Shown: positions 56,336 through 64,000 of the stretch, in pieces
Layout of the letters: every line of letters starts with the position of its first letter
How positions within the stretch are numbered: the stretch's first letter is position 1
Assembly: GCF_026153515.1 (NCBI RefSeq)
Contig: NZ_CP110644.1
Span: 3,687,501 to 3,751,500, forward strand
From: Pseudomonas sp. KU26590
GTDB taxonomy: Bacteria; Pseudomonadota; Gammaproteobacteria; Pseudomonadales; Pseudomonadaceae
Length of the DNA stretch: 64,000 bases
Direction: 5' to 3'
Notes under the pieces: model-generated
Databases searched by the model: none
Told to the model about the DNA's origin: nothing
Seen by the model: only the letters and a program-made list of their open reading frames with translations
Made by a program: the position numbers and the translations under genes

Positions 56336-57658
56336 TCAGAAAATATTGATCGGATAATCCGCGATCAAACGAAATTCCTTCACGTCGACATCCGGCTGAT
56401 CGCCGTTAGCGGTGTGCCAGGCCTGACGCATGCGCAGGGACAAATCCTTCGCCGGGCCGGACTGCACGACATACTTCGCTTCAAGGTTGGTTTCGTGATG
56501 GTCGCCGTCATCGCCATAACCGGTGTACGTGCTGTTCGACGGAATATGGGATCCATCGATGTCGTCACCGTGGATATAACGGACCATGAAACTCAAACCA
56601 GGCGCGCCGTAACTCGCCATGTTCAGGTCATACCGCGCCTGCCACGACTTTTCGCCCGGACCGTTGAAGTCGGAGTACTGAACCGAGTTGGCCAGCAGTA
56701 TCGAATCACCGGTGTCGCCCGCGCCGTTATTACCAAAGGCCACGTAGTCGAACGGCGTGTCGCCATGCACTTTCTGATACGCCAGCGTCAGCGTGTGGGC
56801 GGTCAGGAATGAATAGGCAGCGGCCAGCGACCAGGTCGTGTTGCTGATATCCCCCGCCTTGGCGGCACCGCTGTCGTTGGTGCGATAGATATTAAAGTCG
56901 AAGTTCAATGACTGCTGATCAGAGATCGGCATCGTGTAGTTGGCATTGGCGTAGTACTGATGCCAGACATCCTTGAGATCCGAGCCGTACAGGCTGACCG
57001 AAAGATTATCGGAGAGCGCGTATTTACCGCCGGCGTAGTCAATGCTGCTGGCTTCGACGTTGGCATACGCCGCCCAGATGCCGTGATCATTGTTGGTGGT
57101 GACCGGGCCGTTGCTGCCGGTGAAATGACCGGCATCGAGGTCCAGGTTGGCAATGTCGCTGCTCAGCAGGTTAAAACCGGTCGCGGTTTGCGGAAACAGT
57201 CGCGAGCCGCCTGCGGCAAACACCGGCGCCTGGGGTTGCAGATTGCCGTAGCGCAATTCGGTTTTCGAAATGCGCATCTTCAGCGCGCCGCCGGCTGTGC
57301 CGTATTCATCCTGCGGATTGCCATGGCTGTCCACGGGCAGATTGCCGGTGCCGGTGGTCCCGCCGCCGCCATCGAGCTTCAGGCCCCAGTAACCGTAAGC
57401 ATCAACGCCAAAACCCACGGTGCCCTGGGTGAACCCGGAACTGAAATTACCCAGCACGCCCTGGGTCCAGTCCTTGCTGTCGTCCTTGCCGTGTATGTTT
57501 TCCCGGTTGAAATAATAATTCTTCAGGTGAACGGTCAGACTGCTGTCGTCGACGAAGCCCTTGGCCTCCGATTGATCACTGACAACCCCTGCCGTTGCCA
57601 ATTGACTGACACCCAGCGAAACCGCCAGCGTCATCAGATTCCATTTCACGAAAGTCAT
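56336..57658 (-). CDS. OprD-family outer-membrane porin
   Basis: 440 aa. Signal peptide (MALAVSLGVSQLATAG region, residues about 5-24) then KGFVDDSSLTVHLKNYYFNR, the conserved OprD N-terminal strand, FSSGFTQGTVGFGVDAYGYW, KMRISKTELRYGNLQP, and a C-terminal strand ending DYPINIF. Members (OprD, OpdC, OpdP and others) take up amino acids or organic acids. The substrate is not determinable. It is convergent to glxR; context weakly suggests small acids. Confidence 0.93.
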   Translation of the reverse strand: MTFVKWNLMTLAVSLGVSQLATAGVVSDQSEAKGFVDDSSLTVHLKNYYFNRENIHGKDDSKDWTQGVLGNFSSGFTQGTVGFGVDAYGYWGLKLDGGGGTTGTGNLPVDSHGNPQDEYGTAGGALKMRISKTELRYGNLQPQAPVFAAGGSRLFPQTATGFNLLSSDIANLDLDAGHFTGSNGPVTTNNDHGIWAAYANVEASSIDYAGGKYALSDNLSVSLYGSDLKDVWHQYYANANYTMPISDQQSLNFDFNIYRTNDSGAAKAGDISNTTWSLAAAYSFLTAHTLTLAYQKVHGDTPFDYVAFGNNGAGDTGDSILLANSVQYSDFNGPGEKSWQARYDLNMASYGAPGLSFMVRYIHGDDIDGSHIPSNSTYTGYGDDGDHHETNLEAKYVVQSGPAKDLSLRMRQAWHTANGDQPDVDVKEFRLIADYPINIF

Positions 57659-58295
57659 TGTTATCCCCTGTCTCTATTAAGGCCCAGCGCGTGCGTCCCC
57701 TTGATGCGGAGCACTGTTTCAAGCTCACGCGACGAGTCAGCGCTGGAGCGGCGTTGCGGCAGATGGAAACAAAACACACATGCCAGTGACTGGACGGCTG
57801 TTCCAGGCAAAGGAGCACATTGATTATTGTGGATGCACGTTCTACCTACGGTATGCCCCGCAGTTGAAGGCAGAAAATCTTTTAGCACTGTCCGACCGAC
57901 GGGTTTCCCAACCAGTCTTGATAGTCACTATCAATGTTCGTAATAGTCGAAAACTTTCGGCCAGTGTTACCGTCGTCGGCGATGAAGAACACGAATCAAT
58001 TGCCGGACGACTCCGCAGCGTCAGGCAATAGAATCATGCTCCGCTTCATCATTCCTTTGGTAAGACTTTTAGCCACCCCACGTCAGTGCGGTGGCTTTTT
58101 TTATGCCTTTCCAGTCAAGCGTTGAAGCCATTCGCCGGGAACACGAAACGACAGAAAAATTCCCTCTCAAAGTACCAACGGACGCTATGGCTTCCATAGG
58201 TAAATTCTCTAGGCAACGCCGTGGAAAGTCCGATATAAAGCGCACCAAGTAATAGCGTTCTAATATCATGAACGCCCCCATTTCAGGTGCATGCC
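57659..58295. other. Long non-coding region with a palindrome and an orphan terminator
   Basis: 637 bp between the porin and the chemoreceptor. It contains the perfect palindrome TTGATAGTCACTATCAA (57918-57934), AT-rich stretches near 57860-57960, and an intrinsic terminator at 58071-58102 that no upstream plus-strand gene accounts for. No credible ORF was found. A small RNA of unknown identity ending at that terminator is possible. Confidence 0.5.
58071..58102 (+). terminator. Intrinsic terminator without an evident gene upstream
   Basis: AGCCACC (58071-58077) and GGTGGCT (58090-58096) with a following run of six T. The nearest plus-strand gene ends about 2 kb upstream (glxR). Confidence 0.75.
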
Positions 58296-59933
58296 ATGTT
58301 CAAAAATCTTTCGATCGCCAAGCGCCTGGGATTGGGCTTCGGGTTGGTCCTTGCGCTGATGATCCTCGTCACGCTGGTCGGCGTTAACCGTGTTCACTTG
58401 ATGGAATCCGCCCTGACCGACGTCAGCGAGGACGCCACCGTCAAACAACGCTACGCGATCAATTTCCGCGGCAGCGTGCATGACCGCGCCATTGCCCTGC
58501 GCGATGCCGTGCTGGTGCGCAATGACGCAGGCCTCGCCACGCACTTGCGTGACATCGAGCGACTGGACGGCCTTTATCAGGCGTCCGCCGCGCCCATGGA
58601 CCGCATCTACCAGACCAAAGGTGCGTCGCCCCGTGAGCAAGAGCTGCTGGCCAACATCAAGACGGCCGAACGCACTTCGCTGAGCGCCACCGAGAAACTG
58701 CTGAAGCTGCGCCAGCAAGGCGAGATCGACCAGGCCCAGACGCTGCTGATGGAGCAAGTGTCCGGCGCCTACAAGGACTGGCTCGCCCGGATCAACGCAC
58801 TGATTGACCTCGAAGAGGCTTCCATTGGTGGGCACATCACGTCGGTACGGGCCACGGCCTCGCAATTCGCTTCGCTGATGCTGCTGTCCACCGGCATCGC
58901 CGTGGTACTGGGCATCATTGCCTCGTTGCTGATCATCCGCAGCCTCAAGTCGACCCTCGGCGCCGAACCCCACCAAGTCGCGGCTTCGATCCGTCGTCTG
59001 GCAGCCGGCGAGCTGACCGACAAGATTGAAACCTCCTACCCCGACAGCGTGATGGGCGCGCTCAAGGCGACCAACCTGCACTTGTCGGCCACCATCACCG
59101 AAGTACGCTCGGCCGCAGCAGCGCTGACTCACTCCTCGGCGCAGTTGCTGTCCAGCTCCGACAGCAACAGCGAGCAGATGCGCCTGCAGGCCAGCGAAAC
59201 CCAGCAAATGGCCACCGCCATTAATCAGATGGCGACCACCGTAAAAGAAGTCGCCAACTACGCCAACCAGGCCTCGAATGCCACCCAGACGGCCGATCAG
59301 GAAGTCGAGAACGGCAAGCGCGTGGTCGAAGGCACCGCCCAGGCGATGGACCAACTGGCGCGCAAGCTGGAAAGCGCCGCTGACTCGGTGGGCCAGGTCT
59401 CCAGCGACAGCCGCGCCATCGAAAACGTGGTGGCGGTGATCAACTCCATCGCCGAACGCACCAACCTGCTGGCGCTCAACGCCGCCATCGAGGCCGCACG
59501 CGCCGGTGAAGCAGGCCGAGGGTTTGCCGTGGTCGCCGACGAGGTTCGTTCCCTGGCCAACCGGACCCAGGAGTCGACCCAGGAAATCCGCGACATGGTC
59601 GGTCAATTGCAAACGGGTGCGGTGAAGACCGCCGACCTGATGCGTGAAAGCCGCGAGATGGCCCAGCGCACCGTCGAGCAGACCCACGAAGCGCAAACCG
59701 CGCTGGTGAAGATCCGCCACGAAGTCGGCGCGCTCAACGACATGAACGCGCAGATCGCCAGCGCCGCCGCGCAGCAGCGGGCCGTGGCCGATGACGTCAG
59801 CGTCAACATCAACCGCATCCACGATGCGGCACTGGAAACCGCTGTCGGCTCCAACCAGGTGGCGCGCTCCAGCCGCGAGCTGTCGACCCTGGCCGACGTG
59901 CTCACCGACCGCGTGAGTTTCTTCAAGGTCTGA
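58296..59933 (+). CDS. Methyl-accepting chemotaxis protein
   Basis: 545 aa. TM1 about residues 10-30, a four-helix-bundle (4HB_MCP) periplasmic domain with [22 protein letters not shown]2 about 195-215, a HAMP-like linker, then the cytoplasmic signalling domain. The hairpin tip [20 protein letters not shown] with [20 protein letters not shown] is canonical. The C-terminus lacks the CheR-binding pentapeptide. Ligand unknown; 4HB receptors of this kind often sense amino acids or organic acids. Confidence 0.95.
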   Translation: MFKNLSIAKRLGLGFGLVLALMILVTLVGVNRVHLMESALTDVSEDATVKQRYAINFRGSVHDRAIALRDAVLVRNDAGLATHLRDIERLDGLYQASAAPMDRIYQTKGASPREQELLANIKTAERTSLSATEKLLKLRQQGEIDQAQTLLMEQVSGAYKDWLARINALIDLEEASIGGHITSVRATASQFASLMLLSTGIAVVLGIIASLLIIRSLKSTLGAEPHQVAASIRRLAAGELTDKIETSYPDSVMGALKATNLHLSATITEVRSAAAALTHSSAQLLSSSDSNSEQMRLQASETQQMATAINQMATTVKEVANYANQASNATQTADQEVENGKRVVEGTAQAMDQLARKLESAADSVGQVSSDSRAIENVVAVINSIAERTNLLALNAAIEAARAGEAGRGFAVVADEVRSLANRTQESTQEIRDMVGQLQTGAVKTADLMRESREMAQRTVEQTHEAQTALVKIRHEVGALNDMNAQIASAAAQQRAVADDVSVNINRIHDAALETAVGSNQVARSSRELSTLADVLTDRVSFFKV

Positions 59934-60155
59934 CCCTTCAAGGCTGCGTCCCTCAGGCGGCGCAGCCCTTTTACTCCATCACCCCCCGCCTTGTTTTCCG
60001 CTTTCAAGGCCTCTTGATTCTGACGCCGCGCCCGGCTTAATCACTGGAGTCCTTCTGCACTTTCTGGTCTAGTAGCGATCCGATCATCGCGAGTCGACTG
60101 TCGTCGATTCCGTCATCCATTCGCTGCAACTGCCGCCCAAGCAAAGGTCCCGCCG

Positions 60156-60542
60156 ATGTCTGCCCAACGTTTCAAGCACGCCCTCTCCTGCCTGTCCCTG
60201 CTGGCCTGTCTGACCTCCACTGCTGCCTTTGCCCACGCCCATCTGGAAAGCCAGCGGCCCGCTGCCGACAGTGAAGTGAGCGCGCCCAAAGAGCTGCGCC
60301 TGACCTTCTCGGAAGGCGTCGAAGCCACCTTCACCAAGGTGGTGATCAGTCTGGACGCGCCCGATACGCCGACTGAAATCATCCAGACGCGCAACGTCGA
60401 AACCGACCCCAACGATCAGAAAGTTCTGATCGTGACCCCGGCCGTGCCAATGGTCCCGGGCAAATACAAGGTGGAATGGCACGCCGTGTCGGTGGACACC
60501 CACAAGAGCGAAGGCACCTACCGCTTTCAGGTGACGCCATAA
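60156..60542 (+). CDS. copC: Periplasmic copper-binding protein CopC
   Basis: 128 aa. Signal peptide LSCLSLLACLTSTAAFAHAH with the mature N-terminal His as Cu(II) ligand (AHLESQRPAAD), and the C-terminal KVEWHAVSVDTHKSEGTYRF carrying the conserved Cu(II) ligands (D and H). No Met-rich Cu(I) loop is seen, so it is the single-site CopC type. Stop is 4 bp before copD. Confidence 0.93.
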   Translation: MSAQRFKHALSCLSLLACLTSTAAFAHAHLESQRPAADSEVSAPKELRLTFSEGVEATFTKVVISLDAPDTPTEIIQTRNVETDPNDQKVLIVTPAVPMVPGKYKVEWHAVSVDTHKSEGTYRFQVTP

Positions 60543-60546
60543 CCCC

Positions 60547-61410
60547 ATGCACGAAGGACTGATCCTGTGCCGCTTCATCCACTTTGGCGCAGTGCTGTTG
60601 CTGTTCGGTGTCGCCGCGTTCCGCAGCCTGTTGTTTGCCCGCCACCTGCTGGCGTTTGAAGCCAGCCCGGCGGGACCTCGCCTGAGTCAAAAACTCGGCT
60701 GGCTCGCCGCTATTGCCCTGGCGAGCGCGCTGGCCTGGCTGATGCTGACGGCGGCTTATCTGAGCAGCGACTGGAGCAGCGCGATTGATCCGTCTACTGT
60801 CGGACTGGTGCTGGGCAATACCTGGTTCGGTCATGTGTGGGTGGTTCATCTGCTGCTGAACGCGCTGGTGGTCATCCTCAATCGCCGGGTTAGACCGAGC
60901 GTTTTACTGGTTCTCAACACCCTGTTGCTGCTCACCCTGGCGCCGGTCGGTCACGGTGCGATGTTCGATGGGCTGAAAGGCCAGTTGTTGATGCTCAACC
61001 AGATGCTGCACCTGCTCGGCGTCGGCACCTGGCTCGGCGGGTTGTGGATGCTGGCCCTGCTGCTGAGGGCTGATCATGGCGTCGACCTCGTTGTGGTGTT
61101 GCGGCGTTTCAGCGGCATCGGCTACGCACTGGTGGCGGTGATCATCGCAACGGGCCTGGTCAACGTTCGTGCACTCAGCGGCGGATTCTGGCCAGAGCCT
61201 GCGTTTGCCGGGTTCGGCCTGGTGCTGGCCGTCAAAGTAACAATGGTGGTGGGCATGCTGTTGCTCGCCGCGCTGAACCGGCAATTGGCCCAGGCGGCTG
61301 ATCTGCCATGGGCACGCCTGAGGCTGAGCGTGTTTCTGGAATGCCTGTTTGGCGCGGCTGCGCTGGCGGCGGTGTCGTTGCTTGGCACCTTGCCGCCGAT
61401 GTTGAGCTGA
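60547..61410 (+). CDS. copD: Inner-membrane copper transport protein CopD
   Basis: 287 aa, eight predicted TM helices. Conserved CopD features: GLILCRFIHFGAVLLLFGVA near the start, WVVHLLLNALVVILNRRV, MLHLLGVGTWLGGLWMLALL and FSGIGYALVAVIIATGLVN. Works with CopC in copper uptake into the cytoplasm. A four-base gap to copC indicates an operon. Confidence 0.93.
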   Translation: MHEGLILCRFIHFGAVLLLFGVAAFRSLLFARHLLAFEASPAGPRLSQKLGWLAAIALASALAWLMLTAAYLSSDWSSAIDPSTVGLVLGNTWFGHVWVVHLLLNALVVILNRRVRPSVLLVLNTLLLLTLAPVGHGAMFDGLKGQLLMLNQMLHLLGVGTWLGGLWMLALLLRADHGVDLVVVLRRFSGIGYALVAVIIATGLVNVRALSGGFWPEPAFAGFGLVLAVKVTMVVGMLLLAALNRQLAQAADLPWARLRLSVFLECLFGAAALAAVSLLGTLPPMLS

Positions 61411-61518
61411 TTTGAACGTATGGCCTTGAACGCAAGAGTTTGAACGCAAGAGTCGGGGTGTGGCCCTCCGTCGATGTGGCTAACGTACAGGACAGTGAAC
61501 CACCAGAGAGCCGCGAAA

Positions 61519-62610
61519 ATGAGCCGTCAGCCGCGCAATCAGTCCCGCCAAAGCATCGAGCTCGACCCGCGCTGGAGCGCCGTGGTGTCCCGGGACGCCA
61601 GCGCCGACGGGCAGTTCGTCTATGGCGTGCGCACTACAGGCGTCTACTGCCGCCCGAGCAGCAGCGCGCGCTTGCCACGGCCGGAAAACGTGGTGTTCTT
61701 TGACAGCGCCGCCGAGGCCGAAGCCGCCGGGTTTCGCCCGAGCAAACGCGCCGCCGCCGACCGCACCGGTCTGGCCGAGCAGCATGCTGCCGTGGTCGCT
61801 GGCGCCTGTCGACTGATCGCCGACGCGGAGTTGCTGCCGACCCTCGCCGAACTGGCCGCCCATGCGTGCATGAGCCCCTGGCATTTCCACCGCGTCTTCA
61901 AAGCCGTCACCGGCCTGACGCCCAAGGGCTACGCCAACGCCCACCGCGCCGACAAGGTACGCAGCAAACTGACCGACAGCGGGCGAATCACTGACGCCCT
62001 CTACGACGCCGGTTTCAATTCCAACAGCCGCTTCTACGAAGCCAGTGCCGGACTGCTGGGCATGCGCCCCACCGACTACCGCACGGGCGGCGCCAACCTG
62101 GAGATTCGTTTTGCCGTCGGCGAGTGCTTTCTTGGCGCAATTCTGGTGGCTCAAAGTGCGCGCGGCGTGTGCGCCATTCTGCTCGGCGATGACCCGAACC
62201 GACTGGTGCAAGACCTGCAGGATCAGTTTCACAGCGCCACGCTGATCGGCGGCGATGCCGACTTCGAGCAGCTGATGGCGGAGGTGGTGGGGTTTATCGA
62301 GGCGCCGAAGCTGGGCCTGAACCTGCCGCTGGATTTGCAGGGCACGGCGTTTCAGCAGCGGGTCTGGCAGGCCCTGGCGCAGATCCCGCCGGGCACGACC
62401 GCCAGTTACGCGCAAATCGCCCAGCGTATTGACGCGCCGACCGCCAGTCGCGCGGTCGCTCTCGCCTGCGCGGCGAATCACATCGCCGTGGCGATTCCCT
62501 GTCACCGCGTGGTGCGCAGCGATGGCGCGTTGTCGGGCTATCGGTGGGGTGTCGAGCGCAAGCGCGCGTTGCTGAATCGTGAAGGTCAAGAAACGGAACC
62601 ACAGAATTAA
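61519..62610 (+). CDS. Ada-like bifunctional protein: AraC-type regulator plus O6-methylguanine methyltransferase
   Basis: 363 aa. Order: N-terminal Ada zinc domain (residues about 18-80, FVYGVRTTGVYCRPSSSARL), AraC-type HTH (about 100-190, HACMSPWHFHRVFKAVTGLT), and O6-alkylguanine-DNA alkyltransferase with active C328 in IPCHRVVRSDGALSGYRWG. The zinc site of Ada uses four cysteines (C38, C42, C69, C72 in E. coli). Here only the first survives (C44). The others are S48, S75 and A78, so zinc binding and phosphotriester-triggered activation are probably lost. The O6-methylguanine repair site is intact. Confidence 0.92.
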   Translation: MSRQPRNQSRQSIELDPRWSAVVSRDASADGQFVYGVRTTGVYCRPSSSARLPRPENVVFFDSAAEAEAAGFRPSKRAAADRTGLAEQHAAVVAGACRLIADAELLPTLAELAAHACMSPWHFHRVFKAVTGLTPKGYANAHRADKVRSKLTDSGRITDALYDAGFNSNSRFYEASAGLLGMRPTDYRTGGANLEIRFAVGECFLGAILVAQSARGVCAILLGDDPNRLVQDLQDQFHSATLIGGDADFEQLMAEVVGFIEAPKLGLNLPLDLQGTAFQQRVWQALAQIPPGTTASYAQIAQRIDAPTASRAVALACAANHIAVAIPCHRVVRSDGALSGYRWGVERKRALLNREGQETEPQN

Positions 62611-62651
62611 CGCTGAGGTTTTTTGATCGCCTTTGGCCCAGCGCAAAGGTC

Positions 62652-62924
62652 CTAGCGCGGAACCGGCAACGGCGTGTCTGAGCCCAGGCTCTCAGCCCAA
62701 GCCTGAACGGCTTCGTGTTCAATCACGCGGCCCGCATCAACATCAGTTAAAGCCTCGCGAGTCAGTCGACCGCGTTCCTCTTCCTGATCGATCCAGTCCG
62801 ACAGCGCCTGATTGATGATCCAGTTTTTGGAGCGGTCCAGACGCTTCGTCATCACATCAACTTTCTTCGCCAGTTCCTCGGGAACGTGAGCCGTCAATAA
62901 TAGGGTCTTCGCAGGTGGTTCCAT
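62652..62924 (-). CDS. Ribbon-helix-helix protein, ParD-like antitoxin without adjacent toxin
   Basis: 90 aa. The ribbon-helix-helix fold is KTLLLTAHVPEELAKKVDVM followed by TKRLDRSKNWIINQALSDWI. The acidic C-terminal tail (EEERGRLTREALTDVDAGRV) is like CopG/ParD antitoxins. ATG 62924 gives MEPPAKTLLLTAH; upstream in-frame codons run into a REP. The usual ParE/RelE toxin gene does not follow; only 41 bp separate its stop from the convergent ada-like gene. Confidence 0.8.
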   Translation of the reverse strand: MEPPAKTLLLTAHVPEELAKKVDVMTKRLDRSKNWIINQALSDWIDQEEERGRLTREALTDVDAGRVIEHEAVQAWAESLGSDTPLPVPR

Positions 62925-63038
62925 GATGGAAGAGTTCTGAAATGGAGAGAGAGTTTCAAAGTTAATCATAGTGCGCAGCGAGAAGTCGTCAGGGACGGGG
63001 TCAAGTGACGCTTTGGCCTGTTCCCGCCCCGCCAGCAG

Positions 63039-63062
63039 CTTCCCGGCTAAAGCCGGTCCTAA
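63039..63062. repeat. Single REP, type A
   Basis: CCCGGCTAAAGCCGGTCCTA within 63042-63061, with no clear inverted partner nearby. Confidence 0.75.
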
Positions 63063-63174
63063 AAAGAATCCAAGCACGCGAAAAGGCCCGAGCACGCAAA
63101 CGCCGGTAACAGCTTCTCACTTGAGAAACCCTGACAGCGGCGTAAGGTCCCTGCACCGGATCTCACAAAGGAGC

Positions 63175-63630
63175 ATGGACGTGCCTTCGACTCTTCAAGC
63201 AGCGATAACCGACACCGCCCCCTCATTCTGGTTGATCGCCGACCAGCTCAATGCACGCAACGAAACCGAACGTCTGGACTACATTCGCTCGGGCTTCCCG
63301 CCCGGCTGGGTCAAGGTGCTGCGCAACGCCTTCCGCCTCAGCAACAGCCAGCTTGAAGCGTTGCTGGCGACCTCGGTCTCCACCCTGGAACGCCGCCAGC
63401 GCCAGCAACGGCCGTTGGACGTCGTCGGCTCCGAACGCCTCGACCGGGTAGCCGCCCTCGCCACCCACGCCGCCGAACTCTTTGAAGACCAGAACACCGC
63501 CCGCCGCTGGATGGTCGCGTCCAACCGCGCACTCAACGGGCAGACACCCATCGCCCTGTGCGAAACAGAAATCGGCGCGCGCCAGGCACGCCGGGTGCTC
63601 AGCGCCTTGCAGCATGGCGGGGTCGTCTGA
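63175..63630 (+). CDS. Xre/MbcA/ParS-family antitoxin
   Basis: 151 aa. C-terminal ParS/Xre DUF2384-type domain: TLERRQRQQRPLDVVGSERL followed by DRVAALATHAAELFEDQNTA and WMVASNRALNGQTPIAL. Neutralises the RES toxin encoded next, whose ATG shares the final A of this gene's TGA (63628-63630). ATG 63175 follows AAAGGAG. Autoregulation is usual for this family. Confidence 0.9.
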   Translation: MDVPSTLQAAITDTAPSFWLIADQLNARNETERLDYIRSGFPPGWVKVLRNAFRLSNSQLEALLATSVSTLERRQRQQRPLDVVGSERLDRVAALATHAAELFEDQNTARRWMVASNRALNGQTPIALCETEIGARQARRVLSALQHGGVV

Positions 63631-64000
63631 TGCAGGCCTGGAGGATCAGCAAGGACAGTGCCGCCAACGATCTGTCCGGCACGGGCGCCGCCCAGTTCGG
63701 CGGGCGCTGGAATCATGCCGACCAGCCTGCCGTCTACCTGGCGCTGAGCGCGTCAGGCTGCGCGCTGGACACGCTCATTCAATGCGCGAGCCTGCCGCAG
63801 CCGGGTTTCCATCTGGTTCACCTGCAGTTGCCGGATGACCCGGCGCTGTATTGGCAGCCTGCCCTCGCCCAGCTGCCGCCTGGTTGGGACGTCACGCCGG
63901 CGGACCGACCCAGCATGGATTTCGGCGGCGCCTGGCTGGAGCGGCGCGAGCAACTCGGCCTGATCGTGCCTTCCGCAACCATCACCCACACGCGCAACCT
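63630..64000 (+). CDS. RES-domain toxin (3' end outside window)
   Basis: RES-family NAD-degrading toxin of the Xre-RES system; 123 codons visible. N-terminal family sequence MQAWRISKDSAANDLSGTGA and AQFGGRWNHADQPAVYLALS are clear. At the position where most RES toxins I know have the conserved Glu (ALExLVH), this one reads ALDTLIQ. The C-terminal catalytic part is not in the window. Its start overlaps the antitoxin stop, giving strict translational coupling. Confidence 0.88.
   Translation, partial: MQAWRISKDSAANDLSGTGAAQFGGRWNHADQPAVYLALSASGCALDTLIQCASLPQPGFHLVHLQLPDDPALYWQPALAQLPPGWDVTPADRPSMDFGGAWLERREQLGLIVPSATITHTRN

Noticed and set aside
57918..57934. Anr/Fnr or OxyR box at the palindrome TTGATAGTCACTATCAA
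   Set aside because: Half-sites resemble TTGAT/ATCAA and ATAG/CTAT, but the centre spacing (7 and 3) does not match either consensus.
57934..58125. 63-codon plus-strand frame upstream of the chemoreceptor
   Set aside because: Runs through an intrinsic terminator, has no ribosome binding site and no recognisable sequence.

Overview
The window reads as chromosomal DNA of a fluorescent-type Pseudomonas (P. fluorescens / P. syringae lineage, species not determinable from this sequence alone). Reasons: high GC coding density, several REP/REPIN families typical of Pseudomonas, a PrrF iron-responsive sRNA, a CrcY/CrcX-like Crc/Hfq decoy RNA, and a liu (leucine/isovalerate) catabolic locus.

Layout. 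1-4415: tamB (cut by the window edge) and tamA, outer-membrane protein assembly. 4482-7768: GNAT acetyltransferase, xthA, and a PstS-like/OmpA fusion protein. 7894-10207: acyl-CoA dehydrogenase divergent from a LysR regulator, then five tandem REP units (10218-10870). 10986-18628: liuR and liuE, a CrcY-like RNA with its own sigma54 promoter, then liuABCD. 18678-20625: a second REP array split by an IS3-family element (19312-20567). 20682-24846: fused indolepyruvate ferredoxin oxidoreductase and a divergent Lrp-type regulator. 24921-25834: Fur-controlled PrrF sRNA beside an unusual sigma-region-4/DUF4880/TM protein. 25991-28873: M14 carboxypeptidase, cytochrome b561 and catalase-like peroxidase. 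29176-34738: a Cys-free protein of unknown function, an AT-richer gap, and a tight operon of small protein, KaiC-like ATPase and cytosolic histidine kinase. 34735-39989: HxlR/NmrA pair, TspO, MFS/TetR pair, and a leucine-rich-repeat protein kinase. 40351-48870: YebC-family regulator, a three-gene beta-oxidation set (SDR, thiolase, enoyl-CoA hydratase), DHA2 exporter, TetR, MFS and EamA transporters. 49093-57658: LysR plus hydratase, then LysR divergent from gcl-hyi-glxR (glyoxylate to glycerate), and an OprD porin. 58296-64000: chemoreceptor, copC-copD, an Ada-like protein, an orphan ribbon-helix-helix protein, and an Xre/RES toxin-antitoxin pair cut by the window edge.

Common thread. Much of the window is carbon and amino-acid catabolism (leucine, aromatic 2-oxo acids, short or branched acyl-CoAs, glyoxylate). 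It also carries a probable Crc/Hfq-titrating RNA, and several of the catabolic genes have AAnAAnAA-type A-rich motifs beside their ribosome binding sites. That suggests, by inference, that a catabolite-repression effector and some of its targets sit together here. Function calls are from reading translated sequence and family knowledge; no database search was possible.
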